Counted from the first letter of the stretch, positions 26,473 through 35,634 are shown. The stretch: DNA of 64,000 bases from Anaerolineaceae bacterium (GCA_020634135.1 JACKCG010000006.1:1-64000); one strand, 5' to 3'. Made by a program: numbers and translations. Notes: generated by a model not told the origin, from the sequence alone.

Positions 26473-26536
26473 ACAAACCCTGCCCCGTACCATTAGCGAA
26501 TAGCCGTCTTATGGCTGGCAGGGTACAATAATGGCA

Positions 26537-26612
26537 CAGGGATTACGCAGCGTATTTCATTTACTGGTCGGGGGGCAACCTCTCCTGCCCCCGGCCAACT
26601 GTATTCTGCCTA
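26537..26612. repeat. Hairpin element, divergent copy of the TTACGCAGTTG family
   Basis: A left end GATTACGCAG (from about 26537) and a right end CAACTGTATTCT (about 26598-26609) flank a strong hairpin at 26564-26599, in which GGGGGGCA pairs with TGCCCCC around ACCTCTCC. The layout (inverted ends around an unrelated palindrome) matches the copies at 5504 and 30671. Confidence 0.45.
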
Positions 26613-26685
26613 TATAACGATAGACATAATTGGTTTGTGCCGCATTCAGGCACCATGCGAACGGCTATTCCAGAGGTTGGCGGTA

Positions 26686-27516
26686 ATGGGTTTAGATGCG
26701 AGTGTGATGTGTAATTGTTACAAGCAGGGCAAGACCTCCCCCTGCCCGTTTCCCGATAATTTCCAGATTGACGCTGAAGGTTTCCCGGCGCTGAACCTCC
26801 CCTACGAGAGCCATCAATCCGAATCCGATACCTTTGACCAGTGGTTAGCAACCTGCTGCGAACATGCCTATATGGAGCATACTGCGCTCTACATCTCCAA
26901 CTGGAAAGGGTATCGCTCGTTCAAAGAGGCGCTGGAGCAGGTCGGCTGGTCGCATTTCCCCACACTGCGCCGCTACCTGCCGGAAAACAACCAGGGACTC
27001 GTGCCGGCGGAGGCTTCCGCCAGCGCGCTCAAGGAACTGGATATTTTCCGGGAGCAGGGCAACGCGGTACGGAAAACCTTCCTCATCAACAGTGAAACTG
27101 ACGAGGCTATTGGCACGAGCACGGCGGCGTATGGGGGCAAGTTTGGCTGGAATGGTCGCACCGGGATGAATATCGGCTTTGATGAAAGAGGCTTTTTCAT
27201 CCAGGATGCCTGGGAATTCAACCGCGAGATTTTCCGCGCCATGCGGTTTGAACAGCGCATTGTTGAGCCGGAAACGCTGGACAGGCCGCGCCAGTTTGAA
27301 TACATTGATCTTGAATCGCAACGGGGTTTCCTGTGCAGCACGCCGGTGCGCGTGTTTGTCGAAGATACTGACGGCCAGCTTCACCAGCAGTACCCGCGCC
27401 TGATGCACGTCGAGCAGCGCGTCGTCGGCACGGATTACTATGCCTACATCCTGGAGCCGCTGACCAAAATTTTCCAGGCATCGGTGGAAACCGGAAACCC
27501 GGTGCGCTGGAGTTAG
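26686..27516 (+). CDS. Conserved protein of unknown function
   Basis: A 276-residue soluble protein. It begins MGLDASVMCNCYKQGKTSPCP, a Cys-containing start that recalls an uncharacterised family in other bacteria whose members open MGLD...C.C...G and contain FDQWLATCCEH-like segments; I know no function for that family. There is no signal peptide or membrane helix. ATG 26686 is preferred because it gives the family-type start and AGAGG lies 10 bases upstream; the frame is open to a TTG at 26635. It converges with the alpha/beta hydrolase, overlapping its end by four bases. Confidence 0.7.
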   Translation: MGLDASVMCNCYKQGKTSPCPFPDNFQIDAEGFPALNLPYESHQSESDTFDQWLATCCEHAYMEHTALYISNWKGYRSFKEALEQVGWSHFPTLRRYLPENNQGLVPAEASASALKELDIFREQGNAVRKTFLINSETDEAIGTSTAAYGGKFGWNGRTGMNIGFDERGFFIQDAWEFNREIFRAMRFEQRIVEPETLDRPRQFEYIDLESQRGFLCSTPVRVFVEDTDGQLHQQYPRLMHVEQRVVGTDYYAYILEPLTKIFQASVETGNPVRWS

Positions 27517-28361
27517 CCCAGGGCAGTCCGTATTAACCCGGCGGTGAGTTCCGGCGCTTCCCACTGTGGATAATGCCCGACCCCATCCAGCGGATAATAA
27601 GTCGCGTCCGGGCGGCGTTCCAGAATGGCCTGGGCGATGCGCGGCACGGAAACCGGGTCACGCTGCCCCCAGATCACCGTGAGCATTGTCGTGTGGTTCA
27701 CCAGGGCGTCTAACCATTCGTATTCGTGAACCTTGCGCTCGTTCAGGTAACGAATCAGCCGGTGGTAGATGCCCATCCCATCGTTATAACCGATCAGCGA
27801 CCAGAAGGCGTCAATTTCCGCCGCTTCCGGTGGGTGAGCAAAGACGCTGCCAAACTGCCGGGCGAATGCCCGTTTACTCACCAACCGCAGTCCGGCAATC
27901 AGCGGCCCTGTGACCGGGTTCAGCAGCAGCCGCTGCGTGATGAGCGGGCGGTAATACTTGAGCAGCACGCTCCCATTGAGCATCACCAGTTTATCAACCT
28001 GGAACGCGCGGCGCTTCAACAGTTCCAGCGCCACCGAATTACCCATGTCGTGTGTCAGGATCGTGCATTGTTCCCCATCACATTGAGCGGCGACAGCGGC
28101 GGCGATGTCGGCCTGCTCGAACAAAGAATAGTGGTGCGGGCGCGGCTTGTCGGAAAAGCCGAATCCCAGGAAATCGAACAGGATGCAGCGATAGCGATCC
28201 GCCAACAGCGGCACGAGGCGGGCATAGTCGTAGCTGGCAGTGGGGAAACCATGCAGCATGAGCAGCGGCTTCCCTTGCCCCTCCATGCGGGTAAAGATGT
28301 TATAATCACCGATACGCAGCCACGTACCCGATTCACGCCAGGTGTCTAAGGAAGTCGTCAT
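27513..28361 (-). CDS. Alpha/beta hydrolase
   Basis: A 282-residue hydrolase related to haloalkane dehalogenase/epoxide hydrolase-like enzymes. The oxyanion-hole motif is MLHGFPTASYDYARL, the nucleophile region ILTHDMGNSVALEL has Asp at the usual nucleophile position (HDMGNS), and the catalytic His is in GVGHYPQWEAPE near the C-terminus. The Asp nucleophile favours the dehalogenase/epoxide hydrolase group over esterases. ATG 28361 is chosen because AGGGG lies upstream; a GTG 13 codons earlier is possible. No pathway neighbours give a substrate. Confidence 0.85.
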   Translation of the reverse strand: MTTSLDTWRESGTWLRIGDYNIFTRMEGQGKPLLMLHGFPTASYDYARLVPLLADRYRCILFDFLGFGFSDKPRPHHYSLFEQADIAAAVAAQCDGEQCTILTHDMGNSVALELLKRRAFQVDKLVMLNGSVLLKYYRPLITQRLLLNPVTGPLIAGLRLVSKRAFARQFGSVFAHPPEAAEIDAFWSLIGYNDGMGIYHRLIRYLNERKVHEYEWLDALVNHTTMLTVIWGQRDPVSVPRIAQAILERRPDATYYPLDGVGHYPQWEAPELTAGLIRTALG

Positions 28362-28529
28362 AGCAGCCCCTTGTGTTGGACAGTGTTGTGAGCGTATCAC
28401 GATAAGGAAAAGTGGGCAAACCGTTCGTGGCCCGGCGTGGCAGTCTGCGGGCTGATGGCATCACTGCATTTTTCCTCAACTTTGGATATGATAGACCTAA
28501 TTGAAGACAGGCATATTGGAATAATCCTG

Positions 28530-30665
28530 ATGGTTGCCACAATGGATAACGAAAAACTGCCGGAACTCACGCCGGAAAACTATATCAACCGGGAACTAAG
28601 CTGGCTGGAATTTAACCGGCGCGTCCTGGCCCAGGCGCAAGACCCGTCCTTGCCCCTGTTGGAGCGCGTCAAGTTCCTGGCGATTTTCGGCACCAACCTG
28701 GATGAGTTCTACATGGTTCGCGTCGCCAGCACGCATAACCGCAAAAAAGTTGGTGTGAGCACACGACGCCCTGATGGCTACCAACCGGCGCAGCTCCTGG
28801 CGGAAATCCGGGATATTGCCACCGAAACGGTGAATCTCCAGCGGGCAACCATGCGCGAGGTCTTCAGCCTGCTCCAGGAACAAGGCATCTGTATTACAGC
28901 GGTACGCGACCTGGAACCGCAGCCGCGCCAGGCTATCCGCGAGTTCTTTCACGAGCAGATTTTCCCGGTGCTGACCCCGCTGGCGGTGGATCATGCCCGG
29001 CCTTTCCCTTTTATCTCGAACCTGAGTCTCAACCTGGCTGTCTGGCTGCATCGTGGCGGTGATGATGAGGAGGCCGATGAGTTCGTCCGCCTCAAGATTC
29101 CCGATGATGTCCTGCCGCGCCTGATCGCCCTCGACCAGGTGATGCGCCAGTATGCCGGTAAAGAGGAAGGGAGTGGGGTATACCTATGGCTGGAAGATAT
29201 TATCGCCGCGAACCTCGACCTGCTGTTCCCCGGCATGAAGGTGATGGAAGCCTCGCCCTTCCGCGTGACCCGGAATGCCGATATTGACTACGAATACGAA
29301 GAGGACAACCTGCTCGACATCAGCACCTTTATTGAAACCAGTGTGCGCGAGCGGCGCTTCGGGTCGGTGGTGCGCCTGAGCGTGCCGGAAGGCATCCACG
29401 AACGCACCCTGCAACACCTGATTAAACGGTTGGAAGTCAACCCCGGTCAGGATGTCTACCCGGTGGATGGGGCGCTGGGGGCGGGCAGTCTGTTTCAACT
29501 GGCAGGCATTGATAGACCCGAACTCAAAGACCCGGTGTATACGCCGCGTGTGCCGGTAGTCTTACAACTGGATCGGGACATCTTCTCTGCCATCCGCCAG
29601 GGCGACATCCTGCTGCACCATCCGTATGACTCGTTCCTGCCGGTGGAGGACTTTTTCCGCCAGGCCGCCCGCGACCCGGATGTGCTGGCGATCAAGACGA
29701 CGCTCTACCGTGTCGGCAAAATGTCGCCGGTTGTTCAGGCGCTGCTGGAAGCCCGCGACCACGACAAACAGGTGGCGGTGCTGGTCGAACTCAAGGCGCG
29801 TTTTGACGAAGAGAACAATCTGGAATGGGCGCGTGCCCTGGAGCATAACGGCGTACACGTCACTTACGGTGTCGAGGAACTGCCGGTCAAGACTCATGCG
29901 AAAGTCGCGCTGGTCGTGCGGCGTGAAGGCGGTGGGGTACGGCGCTACCTCCACCTGGGAACAGGCAACTACAACGCGACGACAGCCCGCATCTATGGCG
30001 ACCTGGGGCTGCTGACGTGCAACCCTGATCTGGCCGATGATGTCACCCGCCTGTTTAACCGGCTGACCGGGTACGCCCCTTCGACGGCCTATAAGCGACT
30101 GCTTGTCGCCCCGGAATACCTGCAGAAGAATCTCATCGCGCTGATTGATAATGAGATTGTCGCCGCACAAAACGGGAAACCGGCACGGCTGATCTTCAAA
30201 ATGAACGGCCTGGAAGAAGACAGGGTGATTCAGAAACTCTATCAGGCGTCACAGGCAGGCGTGCAGGTTGACCTGATCGTGCGCGGGCTGTGCTGCCTGC
30301 GCCCCGGCGTCCCCGGTTTCAGCGAGAATATCCGCGTAATCAGCATTATCGGGCGCTTCCTGGAGCACTCACGCATTTACTACTTCCAGAATGCCCCCAT
30401 GGACAAACGGATATACCTGGGCAGCGCCGACCTGATGCGGCGCAACCTGCTCAATCGGGTCGAAGTCGTGTTCCCCATATTGGATACACGGATTCAGAAC
30501 CAGATTCTGCGGATTCTGGAAACGAACTTGTCTGATAACTATCTGGCGTGGGAACTCCAGCCGGACGACACTTACTATCACTTGCAGCCCGGCGAAGGCG
30601 AACCGGTCATCAACAGCCAGGCGATATTCATGGAGGACAGCGCCGGGCTTGATCGCCTGCCGTAA
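28530..30665 (+). CDS. ppk1: Polyphosphate kinase 1
   Basis: About 711 residues, normal for PPK1. The N-domain opens INRELSWLEFNRRVLAQA and FGTNLDEFYMVRVA; the head domain is followed by the two PLD-like catalytic halves. The phosphorylated His is in VKTHAKVALVVRRE (His456 with this start), and YLHLGTGNYN and YLGSADLMRRNLLNRVE complete the active site. It reversibly transfers the terminal phosphate of ATP to polyphosphate. Starts at 28530 (MVATMDNEK) and 28542 (MDNEK) are equally likely. It stands alone; no ppx gene is adjacent. Confidence 0.95.
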   Translation: MVATMDNEKLPELTPENYINRELSWLEFNRRVLAQAQDPSLPLLERVKFLAIFGTNLDEFYMVRVASTHNRKKVGVSTRRPDGYQPAQLLAEIRDIATETVNLQRATMREVFSLLQEQGICITAVRDLEPQPRQAIREFFHEQIFPVLTPLAVDHARPFPFISNLSLNLAVWLHRGGDDEEADEFVRLKIPDDVLPRLIALDQVMRQYAGKEEGSGVYLWLEDIIAANLDLLFPGMKVMEASPFRVTRNADIDYEYEEDNLLDISTFIETSVRERRFGSVVRLSVPEGIHERTLQHLIKRLEVNPGQDVYPVDGALGAGSLFQLAGIDRPELKDPVYTPRVPVVLQLDRDIFSAIRQGDILLHHPYDSFLPVEDFFRQAARDPDVLAIKTTLYRVGKMSPVVQALLEARDHDKQVAVLVELKARFDEENNLEWARALEHNGVHVTYGVEELPVKTHAKVALVVRREGGGVRRYLHLGTGNYNATTARIYGDLGLLTCNPDLADDVTRLFNRLTGYAPSTAYKRLLVAPEYLQKNLIALIDNEIVAAQNGKPARLIFKMNGLEEDRVIQKLYQASQAGVQVDLIVRGLCCLRPGVPGFSENIRVISIIGRFLEHSRIYYFQNAPMDKRIYLGSADLMRRNLLNRVEVVFPILDTRIQNQILRILETNLSDNYLAWELQPDDTYYHLQPGEGEPVINSQAIFMEDSAGLDRLP

Positions 30666-30670
30666 CCTTC

Positions 30671-30752
30671 AGGACTTGCGCAGTTGCCTGGAAGGACAAG
30701 GGGCTTAAGCCCCTTGCTCAAACAGAATTCCTCTCTCAACTGCGTAACTTCT
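30671..30752. repeat. Short inverted-repeat element (TTACGCAGTTG family), intact copy
   Basis: The left end AGGACTTGCGCAGTTG and right end CAACTGCGTAACTTCT are inverted and flank a perfect 18-base palindrome AAGGGGCTTAAGCCCCTT (30698-30715). The first 57 bases nearly duplicate 9641-9698. It lies directly after the polyphosphate kinase stop. Confidence 0.7.
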
Positions 30753-30803
30753 AAACTTAAGAAAAGACATGAAAGGAGGCGCGGCTTTCCGCCGCGAGGT
30801 GCC

Positions 30804-31013
30804 ATGAATATTACCGACGAACTGATTGAACAGCTCAACAAGCTGAATGAAGCACAGCAGCAGCGGCTCTTGAACTTCGCGCGTATTCTGGCGAAAACGC
30901 CCGCCATAAAAGGTGAACCCGGCGCAAGTATCGCGGCAGCAACCGGCTTCTTTGATGCCGATTCGCTTGACGAAATGGAAGCAGCGCTTAACGCAGGCTG
31001 CGAGGTCTGGTAA
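30804..31013 (+). CDS. Small antitoxin-like protein, no toxin adjacent
   Basis: A 69-residue protein starting at ATG 30804 with GGAGGCG-type sequence some distance upstream. The N-half is a helix (ELIEQLNKLNEAQQQRLLNFARIL). The C-half (FFDADSLDEMEAALNAGCEVW) resembles the ending of a common small family (..EDLEEMxxAIEEGCExxD..W) usually found as the antitoxin next to a PIN-domain toxin. Here the next gene is an ABC-F ATPase on the other strand, so it is an orphan if the resemblance is right. Cognate-toxin loss is an inference. Confidence 0.55.
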   Translation: MNITDELIEQLNKLNEAQQQRLLNFARILAKTPAIKGEPGASIAAATGFFDADSLDEMEAALNAGCEVW

Positions 31014-31020
31014 TTTCCCC

Positions 31021-32928
31021 TTACTCCGCCAGGTCTTCCCATTCTTCCAGCGCGGCGTGCAGGTCGGCTTCGGCCTGCGTGTAGGCTGCCCCTAACGCAT
31101 TGATGCGAGCGGTATCTCCGCTGGTGCTGGCGGCGGCTATCGCGTCCGTCAGGTCGGCGAGCTGCGTCTCCAGGGCGTGGATGGTCGCTTCCACCTTCGC
31201 CAACCGCTGTTTGGCCTGATACGGATTCAGGCCGTGTTTCTTCCGGCCTTCCGGCGCGGCATCCCCATTGCGCGTTTCCCGTTCGTTCCCCCCTGCGCGG
31301 GCGCTCTCCACAGCCGCCTGCTGCGAGTCGCGTGCTGCCACAAACTCATGATAACTCCCGTTGAAGACCGTCAGTTTGCCCGGTTCCGCCGCCCAGATTT
31401 GCGTCGCCAGCGCGTCTATCAGATAGCGGTCATGACTGACCAGCAGCACCGTGCCGTCAAAATCAGCCAGGACATTCTGCAATATTTCCTGGCTTTCGAT
31501 GTCGAGGTGATTCGTCGGCTCGTCCAGCAGCAGGAAATTCGCGCCGGAAAGCGCCAGTTTCGCCAGCGCCACCCGCCCCCGTTCGCCGCCGGAAAGCGTG
31601 CTGACCGGGCGGAATACGTCATCCCCGGTGAACAGGAACTTGCCCAGGTAATTCCGCGCTTCGCTAACCGGCATCGGCTTCACCGTCAGGATTTCGTCCA
31701 TCACACTGTTTTTCGGGTTGAGCCGTTCGTGTGCCTGGGCGAAGTAACCGATGTCCACCGACGCCCCGATGCGCGACGACCCGGCCAGCGGCCTCAACTG
31801 CCCCAGCACTGTTTTGAGAAAGGTGCTTTTGCCCACGCCGTTTGGCCCGATAAGCGCCGCCACCTCACCCCGGTAGAGCGTGATGTCCGGGGAATAGAAC
31901 AGGGGCGCTTTGGCGTCCGGGTAGCCCACCGCCAGCCCGTAAGTCATCAGGACTTTGTCGCCGCTGCGCAGCGTGCGCCCCATCTTCAGGTACATGCTGC
32001 GGCGCGTCTTTGGCCTGCTCAGGATTTTGCCGCGCTTCTGCATCGTTTCCAGGCGGCGCAGCTTGCCTTTGGCCTGGCGCGTATTCTGCCCGGCGATATT
32101 GCGGCGGATGTATTCTTCTTCTTTGGCGAGGAATTCCTGCTGCGCCTGGTATTCCTTCAGGCGGCGTTCGTGGCGGCCTTCACGCTGCTGGACATAGTGG
32201 CTGTAATTCCCCCGGTAGACTTCGATTTCGCCAAAATCCATCTCCCAGATCGTGCTGGCGAACACATCCATAAAGTAGCGGTCATGGCTGACGGCCAGCA
32301 CCGCGCCGGGGAAGTCCCGCAAAAAGTGTTCCAGCCATTCGACGGCGGCAATATCCAGGTGATTCGTCGGCTCATCCAGCACCAGCAGATCGGGGCTATC
32401 GAGCAGCAGCCGTCCCAGCAGCGCCCGCGTTTTCTGCCCGCCGGAAAGCTGCGTCAGCGGCCTGTCATAGTCATCCGGCGCGAAGCTCAAGCCCTGCAAG
32501 ATCATACGGATGCGCGTTTCGTAGGTATAGCCGCCCGCCTCCTCGAAGCGGTGTTGCAGGTCGCCGTAACGGTGGAGCAGGCCATCATCTTCCGGCGATT
32601 CAGCCAGACGATGTTCCAGGTCTCCCAGTTGCGTTTCCATTTGCAGCAGATCGGTGAATGCGCCCAGCATTTCTTCCCATACCGAATGCGACCCGGCCAG
32701 TTCCGGGCGCTGCGGCAGAAAGCCAATCCGCAGCCCCTTCGCGGCGGTCACGAAGCCGTCCGTCGGGGCATCCGCGCCGATCAGGATGTTGAGCAGGGTG
32801 GTTTTGCCCGCGCCGTTCGGCCCGACCAGGGCGATCCGCGCTTTGTGGGGGACTTCAACACTGATGCCCTCGAAAATATCGTCCGCGCCGTAATATTTGC
32901 CGAGGTTCGTCGCTGTGAGAATAGACAT
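31021..32928 (-). CDS. ABC-F family ATPase (ribosome-associated type)
   Basis: A 635-residue protein with two ABC domains and no membrane region. Domain 1 has Walker A GPNGAGKTT (Lys42), signature LSGGQKTRALLGR and Walker B LLVLDEPTNHLD; domain 2 has GPNGVGKST, LSGGERGRVALAK and FLLLDEPTNHLD. The linker (about 225-310) is a charged helical hairpin of the P-site tRNA interaction motif type. A C-terminal coiled coil (about 560-630) follows, as in Uup/YdiF-type proteins. ABC-F proteins act on the ribosome; some relieve stalling or give antibiotic protection. The assignment to a subgroup is not certain. Confidence 0.93.
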   Translation of the reverse strand: MSILTATNLGKYYGADDIFEGISVEVPHKARIALVGPNGAGKTTLLNILIGADAPTDGFVTAAKGLRIGFLPQRPELAGSHSVWEEMLGAFTDLLQMETQLGDLEHRLAESPEDDGLLHRYGDLQHRFEEAGGYTYETRIRMILQGLSFAPDDYDRPLTQLSGGQKTRALLGRLLLDSPDLLVLDEPTNHLDIAAVEWLEHFLRDFPGAVLAVSHDRYFMDVFASTIWEMDFGEIEVYRGNYSHYVQQREGRHERRLKEYQAQQEFLAKEEEYIRRNIAGQNTRQAKGKLRRLETMQKRGKILSRPKTRRSMYLKMGRTLRSGDKVLMTYGLAVGYPDAKAPLFYSPDITLYRGEVAALIGPNGVGKSTFLKTVLGQLRPLAGSSRIGASVDIGYFAQAHERLNPKNSVMDEILTVKPMPVSEARNYLGKFLFTGDDVFRPVSTLSGGERGRVALAKLALSGANFLLLDEPTNHLDIESQEILQNVLADFDGTVLLVSHDRYLIDALATQIWAAEPGKLTVFNGSYHEFVAARDSQQAAVESARAGGNERETRNGDAAPEGRKKHGLNPYQAKQRLAKVEATIHALETQLADLTDAIAAASTSGDTARINALGAAYTQAEADLHAALEEWEDLAE

Positions 32929-32976
32929 GATGCGTTCTGCCAGGAAAGATGCTAAATGATAATCAATGCCGATTAG

Positions 32977-33214
32977 AGATTACGCAGTTGAACGGTGTTT
33001 AGGGGCAATCGCATTAGATTTGTTATGCACGAAGTGGCTTTTCTGACCCCTCCCCAGCCCTCCCCGCAAACGGGGAGAGAGTCGGTCAAGCAGAACCAAC
33101 AAGTCTCCCCTGCTGGCGGGGGAGATTTAGAGGGGGTTTAAAAACACAAGGTCTTCGTTCTGATGCAACCGCCCTGATGCTTCAAGATGAAAATCACACG
33201 AACTGCATATATCC
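32977..33214. repeat. Nested repeat: GGGCAATCGCAT element inside a TTACGCAGTTG element
   Basis: The outer ends are GATTACGCAGTTGAACG at 32977 and GAAAATCACACGAACTGC at 33189-33206; the latter matches the right end of the 5504-5574 copy. Inside, 33001-33175 is bounded by GGGCAATCGCATTAG and the inverted TGATGCAACCGCCCT, matching the ends of 36494-36685. The inner core (CCCTCCCCGCAAACGGGGAG, then AGAACCAACAAGTCTCCCC) is shared with 36537-36630. It fills the 349-base gap between genes; no coding sequence is seen. Confidence 0.6.
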
Positions 33215-33276
33215 TAACCGATTATATCATGGGGCAGGCGGCATGTTAAAGAGGGGGTTTTACGGGTTATAACGGG

Positions 33277-35091
33277 TCATTCTCCCCATACGCAGGGCAG
33301 CGGCATCTCCGGCGAGAAGTCATAATACACCTGGAAACTGCCAATCTGTGTCTGCTGGTAGCTCAAGCCCCGCTCCGCGAAGGCCGTTTGCAATCGCGTG
33401 TCCAGTTCCGGCAGGTTGGTCGTGATATAAGCGATGTTAGCCGCGTTGTTGGTAGCTTCAATATATGGGGCATAGCGGTTGTCGGCGGCGTTGTAGCTCA
33501 GGTTAGCCTTGTAGGGCAGCGCCGAACTGTATTGCAGCATCTCATCCGACAAAAACGCCAGCCGGAAGGCAACCCAATAGTTGGTGCAGCCGTTGTAGAG
33601 TTCATGTTCCGTCAAAAAGGCGATGAGTTCCGCGTCGTGATCGTTGGCGATGTGCGATACCGGGTCGAACTGCGTCGTGAGTCCCGGCGGCGTGCTGGCG
33701 GCGCTCCACTGCCCGGCGGCCTGGTAGCCAATCACCAGCGCGACCAGCACAACCGGCAGCGCCCGCCACTTGCCGGATAGCTGTGTCCACAGTCCCGCCG
33801 CGAGTGTCCCCAGCAGGATACCTATTGGCAGCGCCAGCGGCACGAAGTAACGCCCGGTAGGGTCGGCGCCGAAGGTTGAGGCGACAAATACGGCCATGAA
33901 CAGGCCGAGCATCCCCAGGACAAGACCGCGTCCGTCCGGGCGCAGCGGGTTATGGCCGCGCAGCAGCCGGAAGACTGCCACGCCGTAGATGACCAGGGCG
34001 ATAACACCTACCGGCAGGGCGAAGAAATCCGCCGACCAGGGGGAGCGCATCCCGACCAGCGCCGGAATCCCGGCGATCACCAACCCCAATGCCCGCTGTC
34101 CCGGCGGCACGTAAGGCAGGCCAATCCCGCTGAATTCTCCGGTCTGCGTACTGCTGAGGAACGTCTGCAAAGCGGCGTGGTTATGGGTGAAATCGAATAC
34201 CCACCAGGGAGCACTGCCTATCACGAACCCCGCCAGCGCCAGCAACAGGGGCGCGGAACGGCGCACAAGGCCGGATGGGGTGTTCCCCTGCGGGCGCAGC
34301 ACCCGGTAGAGCACCAGCAGTCCGGCAGGCATGGCATAGACGACGATCAGGCCATTGGCCCACCAGCCAACCCCGGCGACCACGCCCAGCAGCAGCCAAA
34401 GGATGATATGACTTCCTCGTCTGCCCGTAGGGGAGGGTCTCAGACCCTCCCCTACATCATGATGATCGTCCGGTATCTCCGGGCAGGCACGCTGGCCTGC
34501 CCCTACAAAATCGTCCTGTTCGGTAGGGGCGACCCGGTGTGGTTGCCCATTGGACACATTCCAACCGGTATCTATCCCTTGTTGACTCACCCCATACCCC
34601 AACCACAGCAGCAGGCCGCCAAGCAGCAGCGTCTCGTTATAGCCGCCCAGGGTGGCCGTCGTATACAGCGCGACGTTCACGGTTGGCACAGCCAGCGCCA
34701 GCCCGGCCACGCCCGCCACGATACGATTCCCGGAAATCCGCCAGGCGACCTGCCAGCCCAGCGCGACGACGAGCAGATACAGAACACTCTGCACGATGCG
34801 AATCGTCAGTACCGACTCGCCTAACGCACCGAAGCCCAGCGCAACGGCCCAGGCATCCAGGCTGCCCATATAAGCCTGCCCGTAGAAAAACGTGGGGCGT
34901 TCCCCCTGGAGGATGTGTCGCGCCATCAGGCCGACAACAGCTTCATCAGCATGAAACGACACCGTGCCGCTCGCCAGCAGCAGCAGCCGGGCGGCAGCAG
35001 CCACCGCCAGCACCCCCACGAGGTCAAACCGGCGGCGGGGTTTCCCGCGCTCACTGGCATCTCGTAGGTTTACACGGTTCTCTGCCTGCAA
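33277..35091 (-). CDS. GT-C type membrane glycosyltransferase-like protein with in-frame repeat insertion
   Basis: A 604-residue protein with 10-12 predicted helices. The first loop has HADEAVVGLMARHIL; the Asp-Glu pair after helix 1 is the usual catalytic or metal-site feature of GT-C (ArnT/PMT-like, GT39) enzymes that use lipid-linked sugars. Residues about 177-225 do not look like membrane protein: they are translated from a G/C-run intergenic-type repeat at about 34418-34560 that keeps the frame. The C-terminal 160 residues form a soluble periplasmic domain. The substrate is unknown. It has no operon partners; the next leftward gene (DinB-like) lies upstream. Confidence 0.78.
   Translation of the reverse strand: MQAENRVNLRDASERGKPRRRFDLVGVLAVAAAARLLLLASGTVSFHADEAVVGLMARHILQGERPTFFYGQAYMGSLDAWAVALGFGALGESVLTIRIVQSVLYLLVVALGWQVAWRISGNRIVAGVAGLALAVPTVNVALYTTATLGGYNETLLLGGLLLWLGYGVSQQGIDTGWNVSNGQPHRVAPTEQDDFVGAGQRACPEIPDDHHDVGEGLRPSPTGRRGSHIILWLLLGVVAGVGWWANGLIVVYAMPAGLLVLYRVLRPQGNTPSGLVRRSAPLLLALAGFVIGSAPWWVFDFTHNHAALQTFLSSTQTGEFSGIGLPYVPPGQRALGLVIAGIPALVGMRSPWSADFFALPVGVIALVIYGVAVFRLLRGHNPLRPDGRGLVLGMLGLFMAVFVASTFGADPTGRYFVPLALPIGILLGTLAAGLWTQLSGKWRALPVVLVALVIGYQAAGQWSAASTPPGLTTQFDPVSHIANDHDAELIAFLTEHELYNGCTNYWVAFRLAFLSDEMLQYSSALPYKANLSYNAADNRYAPYIEATNNAANIAYITTNLPELDTRLQTAFAERGLSYQQTQIGSFQVYYDFSPEMPLPCVWGE
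34418..34560. repeat. G/C-run inverted repeat embedded in coding sequence
   Basis: GTAGGGGAGGGTCTCAGACC runs into its own complement CCTCCCCTAC, and GGGCAGGCACGCTGGCCTGCCC forms a second hairpin next to it; CGGTAGGGGCGACCCGGTGT follows. Such sequence is normally intergenic in these genomes. Here it lies within the membrane protein gene without breaking the frame (encoding for example VGEGLRPSPTGRRGS). Confidence 0.65.
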
Positions 35092-35118
35092 AATTCAACA
35101 CCTGTTTGCCGGGCGCTT

Positions 35119-35634
35119 TCATCCGGCACTATTGACATAGGACTGGGATCGCTGCATCAGAATGCGCGTGATCTGTTCCAGGTGGTTGACATCATGGCTG
35201 ACCACCTGCATAACGGCGTTGGTCAGCGTGAAGTGGCCGCTTTCCGGGTGGATACCAGCCCGCTCCCACTGCTCCGGCGTCAATGATTTGAAGAAGGCTC
35301 GTGTACGTTCGCGGGATGCCCGGAACTCCTCACACACCTGACGCAAATCCTGTTCATTATACTTCCGTTCAATCGCAATCGCCTCGTGATCGTAGGCCGG
35401 GAGGCGCGGGTAATCCTGTTCGACTATCATCACCGCCCGCAGGTAGAAAATCGTATCGAAATCCCGCAGGTGACACAGGACTTCCAACGCCGTCCAGCCC
35501 TTATCGCCGTCGTTCTGGTCGCGGTAGGTCGTAATATCCTCCTGGCTGGCATTCTGGAAGAGGTGTTCCAGCGTATCGCAGGTCAGGCGCATCATGTGGA
35601 CATAGGATTTACGCACTTGCTCAAAAGTTGCCAT
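35119..35634 (-). CDS. DinB-family protein
   Basis: A 171-residue four-helix-bundle protein of the DinB/YfiT-like superfamily. The three expected metal-ligand histidines can be placed in VLCHLRDFD and HDVNHLEQI. Members are metal-dependent and act as thiol-dependent transferases or hydrolases; some are damage-inducible with unknown roles. There is no signal peptide. It is leftward, 27 bases upstream of the GT-C protein, so the two could be co-transcribed. The substrate cannot be predicted. Confidence 0.85.
   Translation of the reverse strand: MATFEQVRKSYVHMMRLTCDTLEHLFQNASQEDITTYRDQNDGDKGWTALEVLCHLRDFDTIFYLRAVMIVEQDYPRLPAYDHEAIAIERKYNEQDLRQVCEEFRASRERTRAFFKSLTPEQWERAGIHPESGHFTLTNAVMQVVSHDVNHLEQITRILMQRSQSYVNSAG

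Noticed and set aside
26477..26524. ACCCTGCC...GGCAGGGT inverted repeat after the dehydrogenase gene as a terminator
   Set aside because: The loop is long (about 32 bases) with an inner small hairpin and no T-tract, so it is not a convincing intrinsic terminator.
31177..32955. 592-codon rightward open frame opposite the ABC-F gene
   Set aside because: The minus strand encodes two complete ABC domains; the plus-strand frame has no recognisable motif.
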